64,000 nt of DNA from Clostridium sp. BJN0013 (GCF_040939125.1 NZ_CP162495.1:2728001-2792000), one strand, 5' to 3'. Positions 1 to 8,812 are shown, numbered from the stretch's first letter. The notes: a model not told the origin generated them from the letters alone. Numbers and translations: made by a program.

Positions 1-290
1 ACCATCATCGCCATGATGATGAATTCCTTGCGCGGCTCCGACACCAGGTATTCCAGATCCGCGTTGACAATCCGCATATCGCTGAGCTTTGAAACAATCG
101 GCGTCAGCGTTGTCTTGAGGCTGCGGTCATACTGGCAGGCGGCAATAGCGTCGCACCACTCATGGAACACCTCGTTTTCGATTTTTGGCTTCATGACATG
201 AAGCGCCGCCTCCACATCGGGGTTAATGAGTTTTACCTGCGTCAAAAATTCCGCAAAAACGCTCCTGACAGGCGGATTAAGGTATTGGAC
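1..290 (-). pseudogene. tadB: C-terminal part of TadB-like secretion protein, cut off by IS insertion and by window edge
   Basis: Read on the minus strand from 290 down to 1 this is an open frame that continues exactly the frame of the gene fragment at 1736-2212 once the insertion sequence and one copy of the 10-bp duplication are removed. The joined peptide passes through ...DESVQYLNPPVRSVFAEF... without a stop and runs off the left edge. The fragment includes the stretches VEAALHVMKPKI and DRSLKTTLTPIVSKLSDM, consistent with the cytoplasmic part of a type II secretion F / TadB inner-membrane protein. After the insertion it has no start codon or ribosome site of its own, so it is probably not translated. 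Confidence 0.8.
281..290. repeat. 10-bp target-site duplication, left copy of IS4-family element
   Basis: GGTATTGGAC occurs directly outside the left end of the element and again at 1726-1735 directly outside the right end. A duplication of 10 bp is in the range usual for IS4-family elements. Removing one copy plus 291-1725 restores the tadB-like frame. Confidence 0.9.
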
Positions 291-1725
291 CTAACCTACG
301 GACAGCTAATAACCATATAAATGGGAATTAAAATTTGTATAGAAATATTCTGAAAATAATAAAAAGCACCAATTCATAGTATAAAATTGATTTGCAGCAC
401 AATTTTACTAGAAAAGGTGGCTTATTATGATCAATGATCAAGAATATATTACTACAGAATTAAAAAAAATACTAGAAAAAATGATAATTTTATCATCATA
501 CCGTTTAAATAACTTAATAGCTATAGTTGTAGGAATAATAGTTTCACAGTCAGTTATATTATCCAAAATATCTCAAGAGCTGAAGGATTCCTATTCTTCA
601 GGTACAGAAGAAAGTAAAATTAAAAGATTGAGAAGATTTTTAACTAACAAGGCTATTAATTGTGAGAAAATATATGAATTCTTCGCATATAGGTTACTAC
701 AAAAGTATAAAAGTCATTCAAAGAAAATATATATAATTTTTGATCACACAACTATTATAGATAAATTTGTTATATTACAGTTTTCTTTAAAAGTGGGAAG
801 AAGGGCAGTTCCCCTGTGGTATAAGATGTTCTTATATAAAGATGAGGGAAGTAAAGATTTCAAGTATATTAAACAAGGACTTAATTTTATACATAAAATA
901 GTAGTTCCCTATAATTTTGATGTTACAATTTTAGCAGACAGGGGATTTAAAAGTGTCGATTTGTTTAAGTTTATAGATAAGACTTTAAAATTCAAGTATT
1001 GTATCAGGTGTACAAAAAATTTAAAAATATCAATATGCGGTAAACCAAATATAAAAAAGCTGGGAAATATAATACCTTTAAAGGGAAAGACAAGACACTT
1101 TTACAATGTAAAATTAACATCTAAAAAATATATATGCAATCTGGCAGTCTGCAGGGCAGAAAGTTCTGATGATACCTGGTTCATAGCAAATAATTTAGAA
1201 CAGACCTTTTCAATTAGAGAATATAAAAAAAGATTTGATATAGAAGAAATGTTTAAAGATTTTAAATCTGGTGGGTTCAATTTAGAAGGTACCTGGACAC
1301 ATAATATCCAGTATGCAAGAACCTTATATTTATGCATTTGTATAGCTTACTGCTGGATGATAACCCTTGGAACATCTTGTACAAAAGATAAGAAAAATAA
1401 ACTTATTGGGGCTACAAAAACATTGAGAGACAAACAGGTAAGAATCTACAGCTTATTTAGGGCTGGAGTTAAATGGTTCAAAAGATGTTATTATTCTTTA
1501 AGAAATACCTATTATTTAAAAATTGCTTTTACATTATATGAATATTAGTTCCTTTTATTTACATTGACATAAAACACTGTTATAAGTATAAATTTATACT
1601 TACATTTTAATCAATTTATTCAATAATAATCAATTAGGAATATGATTAAATCCTTGAGTATAAACATCAACATCAATCATTATACTTTAATGGAATTTTA
1701 TATAAATTTACTGTCCGTAGGTCAG
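291..1725 (+). mobile_element. IS4-family insertion sequence, 1435 bp, complete
   Basis: The element is bounded by imperfect terminal inverted repeats of 15 bp: CTAACCTACGGACAG at 291-305, and CTGTCCGTAGGTCAG at 1711-1725, which reads CTGACCTACGGACAG when complemented. They differ at one position. A 10-bp target duplication flanks the element and one transposase gene fills it. The element is much richer in A+T than the pilus genes around it, a sign of a different source. Both ends and the gene look intact, so it may still be mobile. Confidence 0.93.
427..1548 (+). CDS. IS4-family DDE transposase
   Basis: The 373-aa protein catalyses cut-and-paste transposition of the surrounding element. It carries the family signature Y-(2)-R-(3)-E-(6)-K in the segment YKKRFDIEEMFKDFK near residue 270. 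Candidate catalytic aspartates lie in IYIIFDHTTI (about residue 107) and LADRGF (about 177). The start ATG at 427 follows AAAGGTGG at a suitable distance, and the length is normal for the family. Codon use is strongly AT-biased, unlike the neighbouring pilus genes. The gene is read opposite to the interrupted tadB-like gene. Confidence 0.92.
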   Translation: MINDQEYITTELKKILEKMIILSSYRLNNLIAIVVGIIVSQSVILSKISQELKDSYSSGTEESKIKRLRRFLTNKAINCEKIYEFFAYRLLQKYKSHSKKIYIIFDHTTIIDKFVILQFSLKVGRRAVPLWYKMFLYKDEGSKDFKYIKQGLNFIHKIVVPYNFDVTILADRGFKSVDLFKFIDKTLKFKYCIRCTKNLKISICGKPNIKKLGNIIPLKGKTRHFYNVKLTSKKYICNLAVCRAESSDDTWFIANNLEQTFSIREYKKRFDIEEMFKDFKSGGFNLEGTWTHNIQYARTLYLCICIAYCWMITLGTSCTKDKKNKLIGATKTLRDKQVRIYSLFRAGVKWFKRCYYSLRNTYYLKIAFTLYEY

Positions 1726-1735
1726 GGTATTGGAC
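1726..1735. repeat. 10-bp target-site duplication, right copy of IS4-family element
   Basis: GGTATTGGAC, identical to 281-290. Within the interrupted gene these bases encode part of the SVQYL segment on the minus strand. Confidence 0.9.
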
Positions 1736-2212
1736 ACTTTCATCCACCGCCGTAAGGATATCCTCGTTTCTGAGGTAGGCCGAGGTAACGATGGAAAGTG
1801 CCGTCTCCAGTTCCGCGGCAACGCTGTTTTTGTAGTGCGTCGCAGTCAGGCGGACATACCAGAATGGCAGGAACATCAGGCCCACAGCCATCACAGGTAC
1901 AAGAAACACATTCTCCAGCAGGATGGCGATGGCGGCTCCGACCGCGAAAAGGAGAAGGGAAGCCGCGCAGATCATGGAGAAACGGGAGCTCCTTCCGGTC
2001 AGCCTGAGTATCTCCCGCACCTCCGCGATTTCCCTGCGGAAGAAGGACAGCTTTTTCCGTTGCGCGGCTTCGTTGATTTCCGCCCGGATGCTTTTGTTTT
2101 TCCGTGTCAGAAAGCCAAACAGTCCGTCCGTGAATTCCAGCGGCGAAAGCCCAAGGATAAAAAAAGCACCGGCAATCAGGCCGATACAGGCTGTTAAAAG
2201 GATTGCGGTCAT
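1736..2212 (-). pseudogene. tadB: N-terminal part of TadB-like type II secretion F protein, interrupted by IS4 element
   Basis: The fragment codes for about 160 residues of a Tad-pilus inner-membrane platform protein. It has an N-terminal hydrophobic segment (ILLTACIGLIAGAFFILGL), a basic cytoplasmic stretch (RAEINEAAQRKKLSFFRRE), and a hydrophobic hairpin near residues 75-115. The start ATG at 2212 overlaps the cpaF stop by 4 bp, so the genes are translationally coupled. After the insertion the frame runs about 17 codons into the insertion sequence and stops at 1673, giving a chimeric truncated product. The missing C-terminal half lies at 1-290. Loss of TadB would be expected to block assembly of a Tad-type pilus unless a second copy exists. 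Confidence 0.85.
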
Positions 2213-3639
2213 TGCCTGTCACCTCCCATCTTAAGAATTTTTTTCATGGTATCCTGCGGCATCCCATTCTCTAAAAACCGCTTTTGCAGGCTTTTTGAGA
2301 TACCCTGCACCACGCAGTGCTGTCCGCTTATGATGAATTTGCCATCCTCCAGGCGGTTTTCGGTGATGTCGTACCGAAAGAGCGGGCGGAAATTCCGGCT
2401 GCCGTCCGGACGGATCTCGCATTCCATGATTTCCATGACGCGGCGCTGCTTGTTTTCGAGCTGCTTGCAGAACACGACAATGGGATACGCCTCTGTTACA
2501 TAGCCCATGAGCGTTTCGTCGGACATGTCAACGGCGCGCTTGCAGAGCGAGACCATCCTGCGGTAGGTCGCTTCGCAGGAGTTGGAGTGAATGGTGGTCA
2601 GCACCGCGACGCCGGTCCGGGCCGCTTCCTGCGCGGCGTTAGCCTCAGCTCCGCGCATCTCGCCTACGACGAGGATATCGGGATTGAAGCGGAGGGACAT
2701 ATCCAGCAGCTCGGTCTGGTCGATGCGCTGCCGTTCATTCTCACTGTCGCGGGTCAGCGTATGGATGACGCTGTTTACGACTTTGCCGTCCTTCTGGCGT
2801 ACCAGCGCGAGTTCGCGGGAACCGTTTTCGATGGTGAATATTCTTTTGTTGTCGGGAATGGTGGTCAGAAGCCAACCTGCCAGTGTGGTTTTACCGGAGC
2901 TGGTGGCTCCCGCCACGCAGATGGAGATTCCATACCGCAGGCATTCCGCTAAAAAGTCCAGCATGGGTTCCGTGGCGGTTCCGCCGTGAATGAAATCCCC
3001 CTTTTTCATAGATTGAGGGTTCACGATACGGATACTTGCCGCCACGCCCACATCTTCATCCACCAGAGGGGTTTTCAGCACGGCGATACGGATGTTTTTA
3101 GAAAGATGCCCCAAGATCGCGGGGCTGGCGTTGTCCAGCACCATCCCGGACACATGAAGCATACGGCGCACTACGTTGATGGCATGCTCCGGGCTGTCAA
3201 AGCGCTCGTCCAGCTTCTTTGTGATACCGCTGCTGTACTGAACCTCCACGTCGTTCCATGCATTGATGTCGATTTCCTCGATACCATTCCCGTAAATGTA
3301 TTTGGTGAGAAACGAAAACTCCGCCATTTCGGTGTACAGGGAGTCCACAAGCTGCGGCTGTGTCATACCAGCAATGGTGATACGGTAATCCTGAACATAT
3401 TTGGCGATGTAACGCTTGACCTGTGCCTTGACTTCCTCTGTGCCTCCGTCGGTGATCAGTGTGGCGTATTTGCTTGAGATATACTCCTGTACTTCATGAA
3501 GCGCCGAGCTGAATTCCCTGGTGTTCCCACCGGAGGAAAAAAACAGGCTTTGGCTGCCTGTCATGTCGATGGTATGTGATTTCTCACTCGCCTGTGCCAG
3601 AGTGTTGGCGGTATCCGGCCTGCGATTTTTCCGGTTCAT
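2209..3639 (-). CDS. cpaF: CpaF/TadA-family secretion ATPase
   Basis: This 476-aa hexameric ATPase would power assembly of a Tad/Flp-type pilus or a related type IV secretion pseudopilus. The Walker A motif GATSSGKTT is near residue 245, the Walker B region reads DILVVGEMRGAEA, and the His-box-like segment TTIHSNS follows. An N-terminal region (IEEIDINAWNDVEV) typical of CpaF precedes the core. Downstream it overlaps tadB by 4 bp and upstream it overlaps the TadZ/CpaE-like gene by 4 bp, so the four genes form one tightly coupled unit with CpaB and the prepilin peptidase. CpaF proteins on clostridial conjugative elements are common, so a role in conjugation rather than chromosomal adhesion is possible. 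Confidence 0.9.
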   Translation of the reverse strand: MNRKNRRPDTANTLAQASEKSHTIDMTGSQSLFFSSGGNTREFSSALHEVQEYISSKYATLITDGGTEEVKAQVKRYIAKYVQDYRITIAGMTQPQLVDSLYTEMAEFSFLTKYIYGNGIEEIDINAWNDVEVQYSSGITKKLDERFDSPEHAINVVRRMLHVSGMVLDNASPAILGHLSKNIRIAVLKTPLVDEDVGVAASIRIVNPQSMKKGDFIHGGTATEPMLDFLAECLRYGISICVAGATSSGKTTLAGWLLTTIPDNKRIFTIENGSRELALVRQKDGKVVNSVIHTLTRDSENERQRIDQTELLDMSLRFNPDILVVGEMRGAEANAAQEAARTGVAVLTTIHSNSCEATYRRMVSLCKRAVDMSDETLMGYVTEAYPIVVFCKQLENKQRRVMEIMECEIRPDGSRNFRPLFRYDITENRLEDGKFIISGQHCVVQGISKSLQKRFLENGMPQDTMKKILKMGGDRQ

Positions 3640-4448
3640 ACACCGAACACCTCCTTTGCGATTTTGGCGATCTCCGCGCGGAAACCCCTGCTGTCCTTGA
3701 GCGCCAGCTCTCCCAGCAGGTTCCCGGCAAGAGCCAGGTTTTCCAGTTCATCCGAGTGCGGAATATTAAACGCCACGCTGCCCAGCACTTGCTCGATGTG
3801 CTCGCCGGCTTGATTGAATTTCACATTGGACGCCACCTTGTACTGCTTATCTGCGTCCCATTTCTGGTCCTTTAAGAGCGGGAGCTGGCTGGACAGATAA
3901 CTGATGGATTTCAGGTCGCAGTTGACCAGCCTCAGTACCGTGTCGGCCTCCAGCAGAGAAACCGCCGACAGGATATCATGGGCGATGGCGCTTCCGCAGT
4001 CAATGACGACATACGGCGCGATGTCCCGGAGATGGTCGATCAGCTCGGACGCCAGCTCCTGGGTGTAGGGCGGGTAGGTAAACACGTTCTCACCCTTCAG
4101 CATGCCGATCATGGTCAGGTGGCCTATCTTTTTATGGGTAATGCAATTCTGTTTGACAAGGATATCTGTGATATGGGTCGCTGCGAGAATGCTGCCGAGG
4201 GAGCGTTCGCACTCCAGTTCGGCAGGCGGACAAATACAGGGCAGCATGGGTGCGGTCATATCGCACAGCAGCAGCGCGACATTGCGTTTGTGATCGGCCA
4301 GATATTTGGCGAGCCGGACGCTGACTGTCGTTTTCCCGCTGCCGGGGCTTCCCCATACCGCCAGCACCTTAACCTCCTGTTCCGGCTCCTGCGGCACAGC
4401 CTCGGATTGTTTGCGGGAGAAGATGCTCCCTTTCATAAAGTTGAGCAT
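3636..4448 (-). CDS. TadZ/CpaE-like P-loop ATPase (MinD/ParA superfamily)
   Basis: The 270-aa protein has a Walker A motif GSPGSGKTT near residues 33-41 and a later segment YVVIDCGSAIAHD that fits a Walker B strand. Proteins of this type position Tad pilus machinery at the cell pole. The N-terminal receiver-like domain of classical CpaE is absent, because the ATPase core starts about 25 residues in. The gene sits between cpaB-like and cpaF-like genes with a 4-bp overlap to the latter, as expected for a Tad-type operon. Assignment to TadZ rather than another MinD-like protein rests partly on this context. Confidence 0.75.
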   Translation of the reverse strand: MLNFMKGSIFSRKQSEAVPQEPEQEVKVLAVWGSPGSGKTTVSVRLAKYLADHKRNVALLLCDMTAPMLPCICPPAELECERSLGSILAATHITDILVKQNCITHKKIGHLTMIGMLKGENVFTYPPYTQELASELIDHLRDIAPYVVIDCGSAIAHDILSAVSLLEADTVLRLVNCDLKSISYLSSQLPLLKDQKWDADKQYKVASNVKFNQAGEHIEQVLGSVAFNIPHSDELENLALAGNLLGELALKDSRGFRAEIAKIAKEVFGV

Positions 4449-5279
4449 CTATTTCTCCCCGCTTTCAGGTGTGGTTTTTTCAGGTTCCGTTGTACCCTCC
4501 TGCGGGGTAGATTCTGTCTTTTGCTCCGCGGGTTTCGGATACATGGTTTCGATCACCTTGTCCTGAAGTTCGGTAAATTTAGCGGCGTTTTCTTTGCTTC
4601 CGCGGTACACAAGGGACAGATGAAGCTTACCGCCCGCCTCCAGTTCCGCAAGGATTTTCGCCTGCTCCGGAGAAGCCAGCAGGGTGACCGTGGCAGGTAG
4701 TTGCTTCTCATCTTCATCCTTTACGGACGAATCGGCTCCAGCTTCGCTTTGATCGGTGTCATAGCCGGTGCTTGCGGTTACGCCGATGACCTCCACATAG
4801 GTCAGCTCGGGCGGGATCACGGTGGAGCCTTGGCCTCTATAGTCAGGGGCGATAACGCTGACGATATCGCCGGAGATCAGCTTGCCGGACAAACCTTCCG
4901 CAAAGTTTTTAATGCTGACGGAAATGGCCTGCTTTTCGCCGTTCAGGTTATACAGATAAGCGTTTTCCGAAGCCGGGTTATCCGACAGCTTTGCGGTGAG
5001 AATGTAATCGCCGGATGCCAGATCCGCCTTGGCATATTTGCCGACCGCGTTTTCACTCTGTCGGATTACATTCTCCGGCAGGTTGTAGCCGCCCACCTCC
5101 ACGGTCTGTACCATATCCTTGGTGATCTGATCGCCGCTCTTGATGTCCTTTACCACCCGGACAATGGAGGTTTTCTGTGCCATGCTCTGGTTGAACAGAG
5201 GTGTCAGAGCAAAGCAAATCAGCAGAGAAAGCACGATGCAGATTACACCAAGCACCGTGCGGTTTTTCAGAAAGCTCAT
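4449..5279 (-). CDS. cpaB: CpaB/RcpC-like SAF-domain pilus assembly protein
   Basis: This 276-aa protein has one N-terminal membrane helix (residues about 9-28, GVICIVLSLLICFALTPLF). An SAF-type domain follows (VRVVKDIKSGDQITKDMVQTVEVGG, then YAKADLASGDYIL), then a beta-rich region, and an acidic, Thr/Pro-rich tail. CpaB proteins act in the periplasm or cell-wall zone during Tad pilus assembly. It is separated by 13 bp from the prepilin peptidase gene upstream and abuts the TadZ-like gene. The start ATG at 5279 has AAGGAGGAACACC just upstream. Confidence 0.85.
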   Translation of the reverse strand: MSFLKNRTVLGVICIVLSLLICFALTPLFNQSMAQKTSIVRVVKDIKSGDQITKDMVQTVEVGGYNLPENVIRQSENAVGKYAKADLASGDYILTAKLSDNPASENAYLYNLNGEKQAISVSIKNFAEGLSGKLISGDIVSVIAPDYRGQGSTVIPPELTYVEVIGVTASTGYDTDQSEAGADSSVKDEDEKQLPATVTLLASPEQAKILAELEAGGKLHLSLVYRGSKENAAKFTELQDKVIETMYPKPAEQKTESTPQEGTTEPEKTTPESGEK

Positions 5280-5292
5280 AGGGTGTTCCTCC

Positions 5293-5718
5293 TTAAATCA
5301 AAAAGTATGCTGCGAAGCAGCCGAGAGATAAAAAGGGCGCGAGGGGGTATGCCTTTAGAGAATCCCTCCCACGCGACTTTTGATAAATAAAACAGAATGC
5401 GTGAAATACCAGCATAGCCGTTAGGCCCGTGATTACGGCGGCTACGCTTTTCTGAAGTCCAAGCACCAGCCCTGTTGCCGCCATGAGCTTAATATCCCCG
5501 CCGCCCATGCCGCCGAACAAAAGGGCGGCAATTAAAAAGGGAACGGCGGCGAGAATACCGAGCAGCTTCACCGGATTAAAAGTAAAAAGCCCGGTCAAGG
5601 CGATGCAAAGACAGAGAGTGTCGGGAATAACCCGCTTCCGGATATCCCATGCCGAGACCGCCGCCAGCAGGGCAGTAAAAAAGCCGCCCTGTAAAAGAAG
5701 CGGCAGATCAGTTTCCAT
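5293..5718 (-). CDS. Type IV prepilin peptidase, A24 family (TadV/CpaA-like)
   Basis: This 141-aa membrane protease cleaves leader peptides of type IV and Flp-type prepilins. It shows the two catalytic aspartate regions of the family: SAWDIRKRVIPD near residues 22-34 and GGMGGGDIKLMAATG (GxGD-type) near 70-85. Hydrophobic segments alternate through the protein. The short length with no N-methylation domain fits the TadV/CpaA subgroup. It overlaps by 11 bp the small pilin-like gene upstream, a likely substrate. Confidence 0.88.
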   Translation of the reverse strand: METDLPLLLQGGFFTALLAAVSAWDIRKRVIPDTLCLCIALTGLFTFNPVKLLGILAAVPFLIAALLFGGMGGGDIKLMAATGLVLGLQKSVAAVITGLTAMLVFHAFCFIYQKSRGRDSLKAYPLAPFLSLGCFAAYFLI

Positions 5719-6004
5719 AGTTGAACATGTCCATGATACGCTGTTTCAGGGTGGGCAGGATCGTTTCACCGAACAGCGCGTAGAGGCCGGCGAGAATCAG
5801 GGCGCCGATAACCACAGCCATTAATATCTTAATGGCCGTATCGACAAAGCCTTCCCCGTGCTGGGAACGGAGCAGATTATGTGAGGTCACGGACAGCACG
5901 GCCAATTCGTTCTTTACTCTGCACACAATGTTCTCCAACCCATGCTTTACGCTGTTCACAAGGGACGACAGTCCGCATTTCACTTTGTTAAGGATTTTCT
6001 TCAT
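5708..6004 (-). CDS. Small pilin-like membrane protein (DUF6133-type)
   Basis: The 98-aa protein has a basic N-terminal half, then GEGFVDTAIKILMAVVIGALIL with one long hydrophobic helix, and a short C-terminal tail. The Gly-Glu-Gly before the helix and the next-door prepilin peptidase suggest a processed structural subunit of a Tad/Flp-like filament. The basic stretch of about 50 residues before the cleavage-like site is longer than a usual Flp leader. It overlaps the peptidase start by 11 bp. It resembles proteins labelled DUF6133 on clostridial mobile elements. That name is from memory and the pilin role is inference. Confidence 0.65.
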   Translation of the reverse strand: MKKILNKVKCGLSSLVNSVKHGLENIVCRVKNELAVLSVTSHNLLRSQHGEGFVDTAIKILMAVVIGALILAGLYALFGETILPTLKQRIMDMFNYGN

Positions 6005-6057
6005 TTTGATTTACCTCCGATATTTTTAATGTTTTTAAATAACAAGGATGGCGGGGC

Positions 6058-6474
6058 TTAAAGTCCCGCCATCTGCATGCCGGGATTCTGCTCCGGCGCC
6101 TGGTCAAAAGGGGGCGTTTCCGCCTTTTGCTGGTTCTGGCCCTGGCTCTGTGTGAGAGCCTGATGATAGGCGTCAATGACCGCCTGATTCAGCTGCTCAC
6201 GGAATTCCCTGGTGACCGGAAAGCAGATATCCTTGTACTCGCCGTTTCCGGCCTTATAGCTGGGCATGGCAACGAACAGCCCTTTGCTGCTGTCCACCAC
6301 CTTCACGTTGCGGATGGCAAAGCAGTTATTCAGATTGATAGACGCGAAGGCGCGGACGTTGCCCTCCGGACGGATGGAACCGATTTTGACGTCCAATTTC
6401 ATGGGAAGCGGCTGCTCCGCGGCGGTCTGTGCGGATTCCTGCGGGCTCTTGGCGGTTACCTGTGCTTTACTCAT
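6058..6474 (-). CDS. SpoVG-family regulator
   Basis: The 138-aa protein contains a SpoVG core: IGSIRPEGNVRAFASINLNNCFAIRNVKVVD, then GLFVAMPSYKAG, then DICFPVTREFREQLNQAVIDAY. A Gln/Ala-rich N-terminal arm and a C-terminal Gln/Pro-rich tail flank it. Chromosomal SpoVG proteins bind nucleic acid and affect septation, sporulation and virulence genes. This longer, element-borne version is not the housekeeping copy. It lies between the pilin-like gene and the YodL-domain gene in one minus-strand series with short gaps. Confidence 0.85.
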   Translation of the reverse strand: MSKAQVTAKSPQESAQTAAEQPLPMKLDVKIGSIRPEGNVRAFASINLNNCFAIRNVKVVDSSKGLFVAMPSYKAGNGEYKDICFPVTREFREQLNQAVIDAYHQALTQSQGQNQQKAETPPFDQAPEQNPGMQMAGL

Positions 6475-6538
6475 GGTTGTTTCCTCCTTATATATTTGTG
6501 GATTAAAAAAAGCAGCCTTCCGGCTGCGGTTGACGGTG

Positions 6539-7099
6539 TTACAGGCTCATCTCCGGTCCCTGGTACAGTTCCTGCTCGGGCGGCTGAAAGGAAATCTCCC
6601 GGAAACCGAAGCGGTCAACATAGTGGAAGGAGCTGCCAGACTCATCGTACAGTTCCACTACGTCCGACATGGAAAGGCTGTGCCCCTCATAACCGGAGGG
6701 CTGGTCTATATTAAACTTGGTGAAGAGTTCCTCCAGATCGTTGGTTTCCACCTCGCCGTCATAGACCACGCTGTAATTGCCCGGATCAGGTTCTCCGAAA
6801 CGCTCCAGCATCTCGTCATACCCGATGAATTTCATCATGATATCCGCGTCGGGCTTGAGCTGATGTACCCTGCACTTTTTCAGCACCTGCAGGTTGCCCT
6901 CCTGGTCGAGTTTTCCCTCCGCCAGACGTTCGAAGGTACCGGGCGTCCATTCCACATCAAGGCCCCTGTTGTTGGACAGATAGAATTTAAGCTCGTCGTT
7001 TTCGAACATGGGATCAACCACAGCCCTGTCCTTTTCGATATATCCCGCAGTGTTTCCATAGTAGAGAATGCGGTTGTTTTTGATTTGGATGCCGTTCAT
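6539..7099 (-). CDS. YodL-domain (DUF4316-like) accessory protein
   Basis: This 186-aa acidic protein has a C-terminal segment GHSLSMSDVVELYDESGSS followed by YVDRFGFREISF, which matches the YodL domain found in proteins of conjugative elements beside antirestriction genes. The start at 7099 is chosen because GAGGAGGAAG lies 5 bp upstream. An in-frame start at 7189 lies inside the IS110 element and is unlikely. The IS110 insertion point is 12-13 bp upstream of the start, in the ribosome site itself. Because the element supplies CT at its core, a usable GAGGAGG remains. Transcription from the upstream surface-protein genes must now cross or be replaced by the element. Confidence 0.7.
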   Translation of the reverse strand: MNGIQIKNNRILYYGNTAGYIEKDRAVVDPMFENDELKFYLSNNRGLDVEWTPGTFERLAEGKLDQEGNLQVLKKCRVHQLKPDADIMMKFIGYDEMLERFGEPDPGNYSVVYDGEVETNDLEELFTKFNIDQPSGYEGHSLSMSDVVELYDESGSSFHYVDRFGFREISFQPPEQELYQGPEMSL

Positions 7100-7299
7100 G
7101 GGGCTTCCTCCTCGTATAATAATTTTTGTAAGGTTTTGATGATACATTTTCCAGTTATAAACCTTACCTGAACTTATGCCATATACCATAAATTAACTGG
7201 AAATTTTCTTGTGTGCTTCAGAGTCATTTACGTTGTTTGGCTCATTGTACCTTGATAATTTTATTTTGCTTTTATCTAATGCCTGTGTAACAATAGCTT

Positions 7300-7490
7300 T
7301 AGGCCATTGAGAGCGGTTCTGCTTTCTCCTGTAGGATCTTTATGGTCGCTTCTTGTAAAGTCAGTTCCCCTGGCCTGGTGTTAGCTTTAAACCGCTGGGT
7401 GTTTGTCCGGCATCCTTTCTCCTATATGGCAGTTCAAGGAGCCGTGCATGGAGGATTCCGGAGCGTATTCTAATTGCGAGGATGTTGATG
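7300..7490 (+). ncRNA. Bridge RNA of the IS110-family element
   Basis: Four guides can be read in the expected order. The left target guide GCTTTCTCCT at 7321-7330 equals the left flank plus core (7103-7112) with one difference, tolerated as U-G pairing. The right target guide TGTAAAG at 7354-7360 pairs with core plus right flank at 5 of 7 positions, including AAAG. The left donor guide AACCGCTGG at 7390-7398 is identical to the right element end at 8931-8939. The right donor guide TGCGAG at 7475-7480 pairs with core plus left element end (CTCGTA) with one wobble. A stem TCCGGCATCC/GGATTCCGGA near 7405-7463 separates the donor guides. RNA ends are estimates. Confidence 0.7.
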
Positions 7491-7558
7491 CGCCAGGTAC
7501 CACGGGCATTAGTTAAATTTTAATGGCCTGCAAATTTAACAGGAAGGAGATGATTTCA

Positions 7559-8791
7559 TTGTCAAATTCATTACTGGTCGGTATTGATGTCAGTCTCAAC
7601 GACAACAAAGTCCGTATCCTCCATCCTGATGGAACCAGTCTTTCAAAGTTTGTTGTTGCAAACTCCGTTCCCGGTGCAAAAACCCTTTCCCAGAGGGTTG
7701 CTGGAATTGCGGAGAAGAACAGCTTTGATTCCATTGTAATCGGTCTTGAATCTACTTCTGTCTATGGTGATCCTCTTGTCTACTTCCTAAAGCAAGATGC
7801 CTCTGTGAATAGATTCAACACTAAAATCCATGTGCTTAATCCAACACAGGTAAACAAGTTTAAAATGATGTACCCTGACCTCCCAAAAACCGATGATATA
7901 GATGCATGGGTTATTGCAGAGCATCTACGCTTCGGGCGCATTAACAAGGAGGTTTACATGGATGACCGTTACAAAGCACTTCAAAAGCTTACAAAGGCTA
8001 GATTCCATACGGTTCAAAACCTTGCAAGGGAGAAAAACTGGTTCCTCAACAACCTTTTCCTGAAATTTTCTTCCCTTGCACAAGAGAAGATCTTCTCAGA
8101 CAGGTTTGGAGCTACGTCCAGCAGCATCATTGAAGAATTCTTTTCTGTTGATGAAATCTCTTATATGCCAATTGAAGAGTTGGCCGAGTTCATCAACAAA
8201 AAGGGTAAAGGCCGTTTCGAAAACCCTGATGAAATTGCAGCTGCTGTCCAAAAGGCTGCCAGAAGTTCCTACCGTCTCCCAAAGACGGTTGCGGACTCTG
8301 TTAATCAGGTACTTGCCGTATCCATGGTTGCCATGAAAGCATACAAGGAACAGCTTAAAATCTTTGATAAGGCTATAGAGGAACAGATAAAGCTTATTCC
8401 TAATCCTTTGACCTCTATCAAAGGAATTGGCCCTGTATATTCTGCTGGAATCATAGCAGAAATTGGTGATATTCATCGTTTCAAGGATCAAGCAGCATTG
8501 GCCAAGTTTGCGGGTATTGCCTGGACCAAGCACCAATCAGGCAATTTCACGGCTGCACATACTCAATTGATTAAATTCGGCAATCGATATTTGCGTTACT
8601 ACATCATGGAAGCCACTAACAAAGTGAGAATGCACGATCATGAGTTCAAACGCTTCTATGACTTAAAGTACAGCCAAACCCCCAAAACGCCACACAAACG
8701 AGCACTTGCACTAACTGCCAGAAAATTTGTCCGCCTTGTCTATGCTCTTCTGCATAGCAATCGGCTTTATACTCCGCCAAAAGGAGAGTAA
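7559..8791 (+). CDS. IS110-family RNA-guided recombinase (transposase)
   Basis: This roughly 410-aa protein has an N-terminal RuvC-like DEDD domain (GIDVSLND with the first Asp, GLESTSVYG with Glu, KTDDIDAW with the Asp pair). A coiled region follows, then a C-terminal transposase_20 domain (TSIKGIGPVYSAGIIAEIGDI, then ALAKFAGIAW). IS110 recombinases bind a bridge RNA that matches target and donor DNA and exchange strands using a serine in the C-terminal domain. The TTG at 7559 is preferred because AGGAAGGAG ends 9 bp before it. An ATG at 7550 is the alternative, though it touches the ribosome site. The gene appears intact. Confidence 0.9.
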   Translation: MSNSLLVGIDVSLNDNKVRILHPDGTSLSKFVVANSVPGAKTLSQRVAGIAEKNSFDSIVIGLESTSVYGDPLVYFLKQDASVNRFNTKIHVLNPTQVNKFKMMYPDLPKTDDIDAWVIAEHLRFGRINKEVYMDDRYKALQKLTKARFHTVQNLAREKNWFLNNLFLKFSSLAQEKIFSDRFGATSSSIIEEFFSVDEISYMPIEELAEFINKKGKGRFENPDEIAAAVQKAARSSYRLPKTVADSVNQVLAVSMVAMKAYKEQLKIFDKAIEEQIKLIPNPLTSIKGIGPVYSAGIIAEIGDIHRFKDQAALAKFAGIAWTKHQSGNFTAAHTQLIKFGNRYLRYYIMEATNKVRMHDHEFKRFYDLKYSQTPKTPHKRALALTARKFVRLVYALLHSNRLYTPPKGE

Positions 8792-8812
8792 TTTCCAATT
8801 GGCATTCCACTT

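Noticed and set aside
13-201. Short plus-strand open frame at the left edge
   Set aside because: It is antisense to the tadB-like C-terminal fragment, whose frame is confirmed by the IS insertion analysis.
7148-7202. Inverted repeat TTCCAGTTA/TAACTGGAA in the left end of the IS110 element, at first taken as a terminal repeat
   Set aside because: IS110 elements have no such terminal repeats, and the core-dinucleotide analysis puts the end at 7113. The repeat may be part of a promoter or RNA structure.
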